Of a DNA stretch of 33,535 nucleotides, positions 30,905 through 33,535 are shown piece by piece. The DNA comes from JAAYBG01 sp964411675 (GTDB lineage Bacteria > Bacillota_I > Bacilli_A > ML615J-28 > CAG-698). The notes below the pieces were generated by a model. It did no database searches, was not told the origin of the DNA, and was given only the letters and a program-made list of their open reading frames with translations. The position numbers were made by a program, and so were the translations under genes. Position 1 is the stretch's first letter. Each line of letters opens with the position of its first letter. The stretch spans positions 1 through 33,535 of the forward strand of contig CAYPLR010000018.1 of NCBI GenBank assembly GCA_964411675.1, in the 5' to 3' direction.

Positions 30905-32212
30905 ATGTTAGTAGTAGCAAAATTTGGTGGTTCTTCTGTTGCCAATACAAGTCAATTTCAGAAAGTAAAAGCTATCGTTGAAGCAAAAGAAAATAGAAAA
31001 GTTATTATCGTTTCTGCTCTTGGGAAAAAAGAAAAGGGTGATAGTAAGATAACCGATTTGCTATATTTACTTCATGCTCACTTGCGTTATTCTGTGCCTT
31101 ATGACAATGTTTTTTCAATGATTAAGGATCGTTTTTACAATATCAAAGAAGGATTGCAATTACAAATAGATTTAGAAAGTGAATTTAACCAACTAGCAAA
31201 AGAACTAAACAAAGAATTATCGGTAGAGTATCTAGCTAGTCGAGGCGAATACATTACGTCAAAAATGATGGCGGAATATCTTGGTTATACCTTTGTTGAT
31301 GCAAAAGATTTGATTCGTTTTTACTATAGTGGTTTAGTTAATTATGAAGAAACAGAAAAAGTAATTAATGAAGTGTACCAAAAATATCAAAAAATAGTCA
31401 TTCCAGGATTCTATGGAGCTTATCCTAATGGAGCAATCAAAACCTTTTCCCGTGGTGGATCTGATATTACTGGAGCAATTGTTGCAAAAGTATTAGGCGC
31501 TACTCTTTATGAAAATTGGACGGATGTCTCAGGAATTTTAATGGCAGATCCAAAAGTGATTGAGAATCCAAAACGTATCAATCAAATCACCTACAATGAA
31601 CTACGAGAACTTTCTTATATGGGGGCAAGTGTTCTTCATGAAGAAACTGTTTTCCCTGTGCAAGAAGAGAATATTCCTATCAATATTTTAAATACAAACG
31701 AACCAGAAAATCCTGGAACAATTATTACAGAAAATTGTGATGATGATTCACAAATCATTACGGGTATTGCTGGGAAAAAGAACTTCACTTCCTTCACCAT
31801 TACCAAAACACATAATGCTGATAAACTAAATGTTTTAAGAACGATATTAAGTATCTTTGATAAATACAAGGTTAGTGTTGAACACCTTCCAACAAGCATC
31901 GATAGTTTTTCTGTTGTTGTTGCAAATAGTGATGTTGAAAAGTGTATTTATGATTTAGTAAGCGAAATTAATAAAAACGAAGAAGTAAAAAATATCACCG
32001 TAGATAATGATATTGCATTAATTGCTGTTGTTGGTAGAAACATGGTAACAAAACCTGGTATTTCTGGTAAAGTATTTGGAATTATTGGCAATGAAAATAT
32101 CAATATTAAGATGATTGCACAAGGTTCTCAAGAATTAACGATTATTGTCGGTGTATGTAATAAAGATTTTGAAAAAACTATTAAAGCTGTTTATGATAAT
32201 TTAGTAAAATAA
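30905..32212 (+). CDS. Aspartate kinase
   Basis: First step of the aspartate pathway (lysine, threonine, methionine, diaminopimelate): phosphorylates L-aspartate. 435 aa, monofunctional. Visible: VVAKFGGSSVANTSQFQKVKAIV (kinase N terminus), IIVSALGKKEKGDSKITDLL, the aspartate-binding LASRGEYITSKMMAEYLGY, FSRGGSDITGAIVAKVLGATLYENWTDVSGILMADP, ELSYMGASVLHEETVFP, then two ACT domains (about 290-435) with SGKVFGIIGNENINIKMIAQGSQELTIIVGV. ACT domains imply feedback control by an amino acid. No asd, dapA or hom is in the window, so regulation and use must depend on genes elsewhere. RBS GAGGTG. Confidence 0.95.
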   Translation: MLVVAKFGGSSVANTSQFQKVKAIVEAKENRKVIIVSALGKKEKGDSKITDLLYLLHAHLRYSVPYDNVFSMIKDRFYNIKEGLQLQIDLESEFNQLAKELNKELSVEYLASRGEYITSKMMAEYLGYTFVDAKDLIRFYYSGLVNYEETEKVINEVYQKYQKIVIPGFYGAYPNGAIKTFSRGGSDITGAIVAKVLGATLYENWTDVSGILMADPKVIENPKRINQITYNELRELSYMGASVLHEETVFPVQEENIPINILNTNEPENPGTIITENCDDDSQIITGIAGKKNFTSFTITKTHNADKLNVLRTILSIFDKYKVSVEHLPTSIDSFSVVVANSDVEKCIYDLVSEINKNEEVKNITVDNDIALIAVVGRNMVTKPGISGKVFGIIGNENINIKMIAQGSQELTIIVGVCNKDFEKTIKAVYDNLVK

Positions 32213-32219
32213 ATTGATT

Positions 32220-32250
32220 AAAACCGTTATTTTTAAATAGCGGTTTTTAT
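32220..32250 (+). terminator. Intrinsic terminator after the aspartokinase gene
   Basis: AAAACCGTTATTT and AAATAGCGGTTTT arms (one G-T pair) followed by T-rich TTTTTATT. Confidence 0.85.
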
Positions 32251-32267
32251 TATTCTAAGCGAACCTC

Positions 32268-32295
32268 TTGATATTTATGATAGGAATGTTATAAT
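32268..32295 (+). promoter_or_regulatory. Promoter of the MFS transporter gene
   Basis: TTGATA (32268-32273), a 16-nt spacer ending TGT and TATAAT (32290-32295), with RBS TTGGAGG just downstream. Confidence 0.7.
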
Positions 32296-32316
32296 TTATA
32301 TACTTGGAGGAAACTT

Positions 32317-33474
32317 ATGAAGGAACTCACTAAATATAAATTAAATGCAGTGATTCGTTATTTTGGTGATGCTTTATTTTATCCTTTTTTTGCTTTGTAT
32401 CTTATCAATAGTGGTCTTGCTGAAGCTAAAATCGGATTTATTTTATCTATTACTCCAATTGTCGCCATTATCGTTAACCCTATTTATTCCCATATTTGTC
32501 AGGATGTAAAAACGACAAGAAAAGTGCTAAGTATCGTTACGATAATTGAAGCCCTGATTATTATTGCTATTTCTTTTTCGAAAAACTTTTATCTTGTTTC
32601 TGGTCTTGTAATCTTACTTGCTGTTTTTGGTTCAAGCCATTATGGATTACTTGACTCTCTAACCGCAATTTATGCAAGCGAAACAAAAATAAACTATACA
32701 AATATTCGCATATTTGGTTCCATCGCTTATATTGTTGCCACTACCTTAGGCGGCTTTATCATTCAATATTTAGGTTTTCAGGTTTGTTTTGCTATTGCTT
32801 GTACCTCATTTATTTTATCTGGTGTCATGTACCAATCCTTAAAGCCAATCGAACTCAACGAAGACGAGCAAAAAAAAGAGAAACCTCGTTACGAAGCATT
32901 GTTAAAGAATAAAAAGTATGTATTCTATGCTTTATTTTATGTGATCATGATAGGTACAACAGTTAGTGGAGAAGCTTTCTTTCCTACCTATTTAGAATCT
33001 CGAGGGATTACTTCTAATCAATATGGTTTAGTTTATTCCTATTTTGTTCTTTTTGAAGTAGTAACTATCATTGTTCTTAATAAGTATTTTAAAAAAGCAA
33101 ATTACCATTTGCTGCTGGCTATTTATACGATTCTTACCTCTATTAGGTTATTAGTAAACTATCTATATTTACCTGTATTTGTCGTTATTTTATTCTCAGC
33201 TTTTCGAGGTATCGCAAATGCGGTTGTTCTTTTTGGCGGTTTTCATTACATTATAAAATTAGTAGGAGAAAAAACAGTGACAAAAGCCTTTATGTTAATG
33301 GTCTTAATGCAATCAATTTATGTCGCTATCTTTAATAACATTAATGGAAATATTATAGAAATGTATTCTTATAAAACTTTTTATTTCATTATTATGATTC
33401 TTTCACTATTCATTATGGTTCTTTCCTTATTCAGATTATTCTATTATCGTAAAAAAGAAAAAGAAGCTATTTAA
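32317..33474 (+). CDS. MFS transporter (LacY/nucleoside-symporter-like, MFS_1-like)
   Basis: 385 aa with about 12 hydrophobic segments and a middle cytoplasmic loop (KPIELNEDEQKKEKPRYEALLKNKKY). The N terminus KYKLNAVIRYFGDALFYPFFALYLINSGLAEAKIGFILSITPIVAIIVNPIYSHICQD and the NIRIFGSIAYIVATTLGGFII motif in TM4-5 match the MFS_1-like/LacY-NHS group, which carries sugars or nucleosides with protons. Substrate is not predictable. It ends with a Lys/Arg-rich tail. A perfect inverted repeat GAAGCTATT/AATAGCTTC (33463-33481) spans the stop codon. Confidence 0.85.
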   Translation: MKELTKYKLNAVIRYFGDALFYPFFALYLINSGLAEAKIGFILSITPIVAIIVNPIYSHICQDVKTTRKVLSIVTIIEALIIIAISFSKNFYLVSGLVILLAVFGSSHYGLLDSLTAIYASETKINYTNIRIFGSIAYIVATTLGGFIIQYLGFQVCFAIACTSFILSGVMYQSLKPIELNEDEQKKEKPRYEALLKNKKYVFYALFYVIMIGTTVSGEAFFPTYLESRGITSNQYGLVYSYFVLFEVVTIIVLNKYFKKANYHLLLAIYTILTSIRLLVNYLYLPVFVVILFSAFRGIANAVVLFGGFHYIIKLVGEKTVTKAFMLMVLMQSIYVAIFNNINGNIIEMYSYKTFYFIIMILSLFIMVLSLFRLFYYRKKEKEAI

Positions 33475-33483
33475 TAGCTTCTC

Positions 33484-33519
33484 AGACTGTTGACAAAGTA
33501 AGTCAATAGTCTTTTTTTT
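33484..33519 (+). terminator. Intrinsic terminator after the MFS gene
   Basis: AGACTGTTGAC and GTCAATAGTCT arms (11 bp, one G-T pair) with a 7-nt loop, then a run of eight T. A second hairpin directly before it overlaps the stop codon. Confidence 0.88.
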
Positions 33520-33535
33520 ACTCTGGAAAAAGTGA

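Noticed and set aside
33463..33481. Inverted repeat GAAGCTATT/AATAGCTTC as a mobile element end
   Set aside because: It spans the stop codon directly before a terminator and has no partner or target duplication; more likely part of a transcript-end structure or chance.
1..33535. TGA read as tryptophan (Mycoplasma code)
   Set aside because: Several operon overlaps (ATGA, and TGA at 27847, 868 and 26684) use TGA as stop, and Trp is TGG throughout.
1..33535. Phage defence island or mobile element
   Set aside because: No transposase, integrase, restriction-modification or toxin-antitoxin gene was recognised, and base composition looks even by eye.

Overview
This 33.5-kb window is AT-rich, densely coded chromosome from a low-GC Gram-positive bacterium of the Bacilli/Mollicutes side of the Bacillota. 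TGA acts as a stop codon: the ABC ATPase, rpiB and the PduO-like gene all end in TGA within a start/stop overlap, which argues against Mycoplasma or Spiroplasma. The genes are firmicute housekeeping types (RecD2, MnmA, UvrB, RlmH, WalJ-like, YhaM, Upp, RpiB, DUF1146). The secreted proteins are lipoproteins or TM-anchored, and I see no LPXTG signal. An order such as Izemoplasmatales, Acholeplasmatales or Erysipelotrichales is plausible, but I cannot place it further. I see no rRNA, tRNA, CRISPR array, transposase or phage gene.

Layout. 1-7.3 kb (minus): uvrB, mnmA, recD2 and a DrrAB-type ABC exporter, tightly spaced. 7.4-8.7 kb (minus): walJ-like hydrolase and rlmH with a TAATG overlap. 8.7-11.5 kb (minus): an 870-residue anchored protein with two PrsA/SurA-like modules. 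11.4-11.85 kb: a gene-free stretch with several dyads, then an orphan 89-residue gene (+). 12.1-17.8 kb (minus): a cell-surface block with a Big2-containing metallophosphatase that carries an (EP)n stalk and a Cys-containing C-terminal sorting-like signal, a Big2/lectin-like lipoprotein, and an alpha-toroid lipoprotein enzyme. 17.9-23.1 kb (minus): SPFH protein, alkaline-phosphatase-superfamily phosphodiesterase, YhaM, and a CCA-adding-enzyme homologue with an altered catalytic site. 23.2-26.4 kb (plus): YigZ, DegV, a FabT-like MarR regulator, and a degenerate ABC ATPase. 26.4-30.7 kb (minus): rpiB-upp-PduO-DUF1146, then DUF2130 and GDPD. 30.9-33.5 kb (plus): aspartokinase and an MFS transporter.

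How they work together. The DegV-MarR pair looks like a fatty-acid uptake and sensing unit: DegV proteins bind fatty acids for FakA, the regulator resembles FabT, and two TTTG-N5-CAAA palindromes lie at and just after the promoter. The surface block looks suited to binding and breaking down an external polymer and releasing phosphate. Two paralogues with altered active sites stand out: the CCA-like protein, translationally coupled to YhaM, and the YtrB-like ATPase, which has lost every ATP-handling motif but keeps an intact frame and a good promoter.

Transcription signals are unusually readable. Most transcription units begin with a near-consensus promoter, commonly with 16-18 nt spacing and often a TGn extended -10, and end in a clear intrinsic terminator. 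All calls are from reading the sequence by eye; no similarity search was run.
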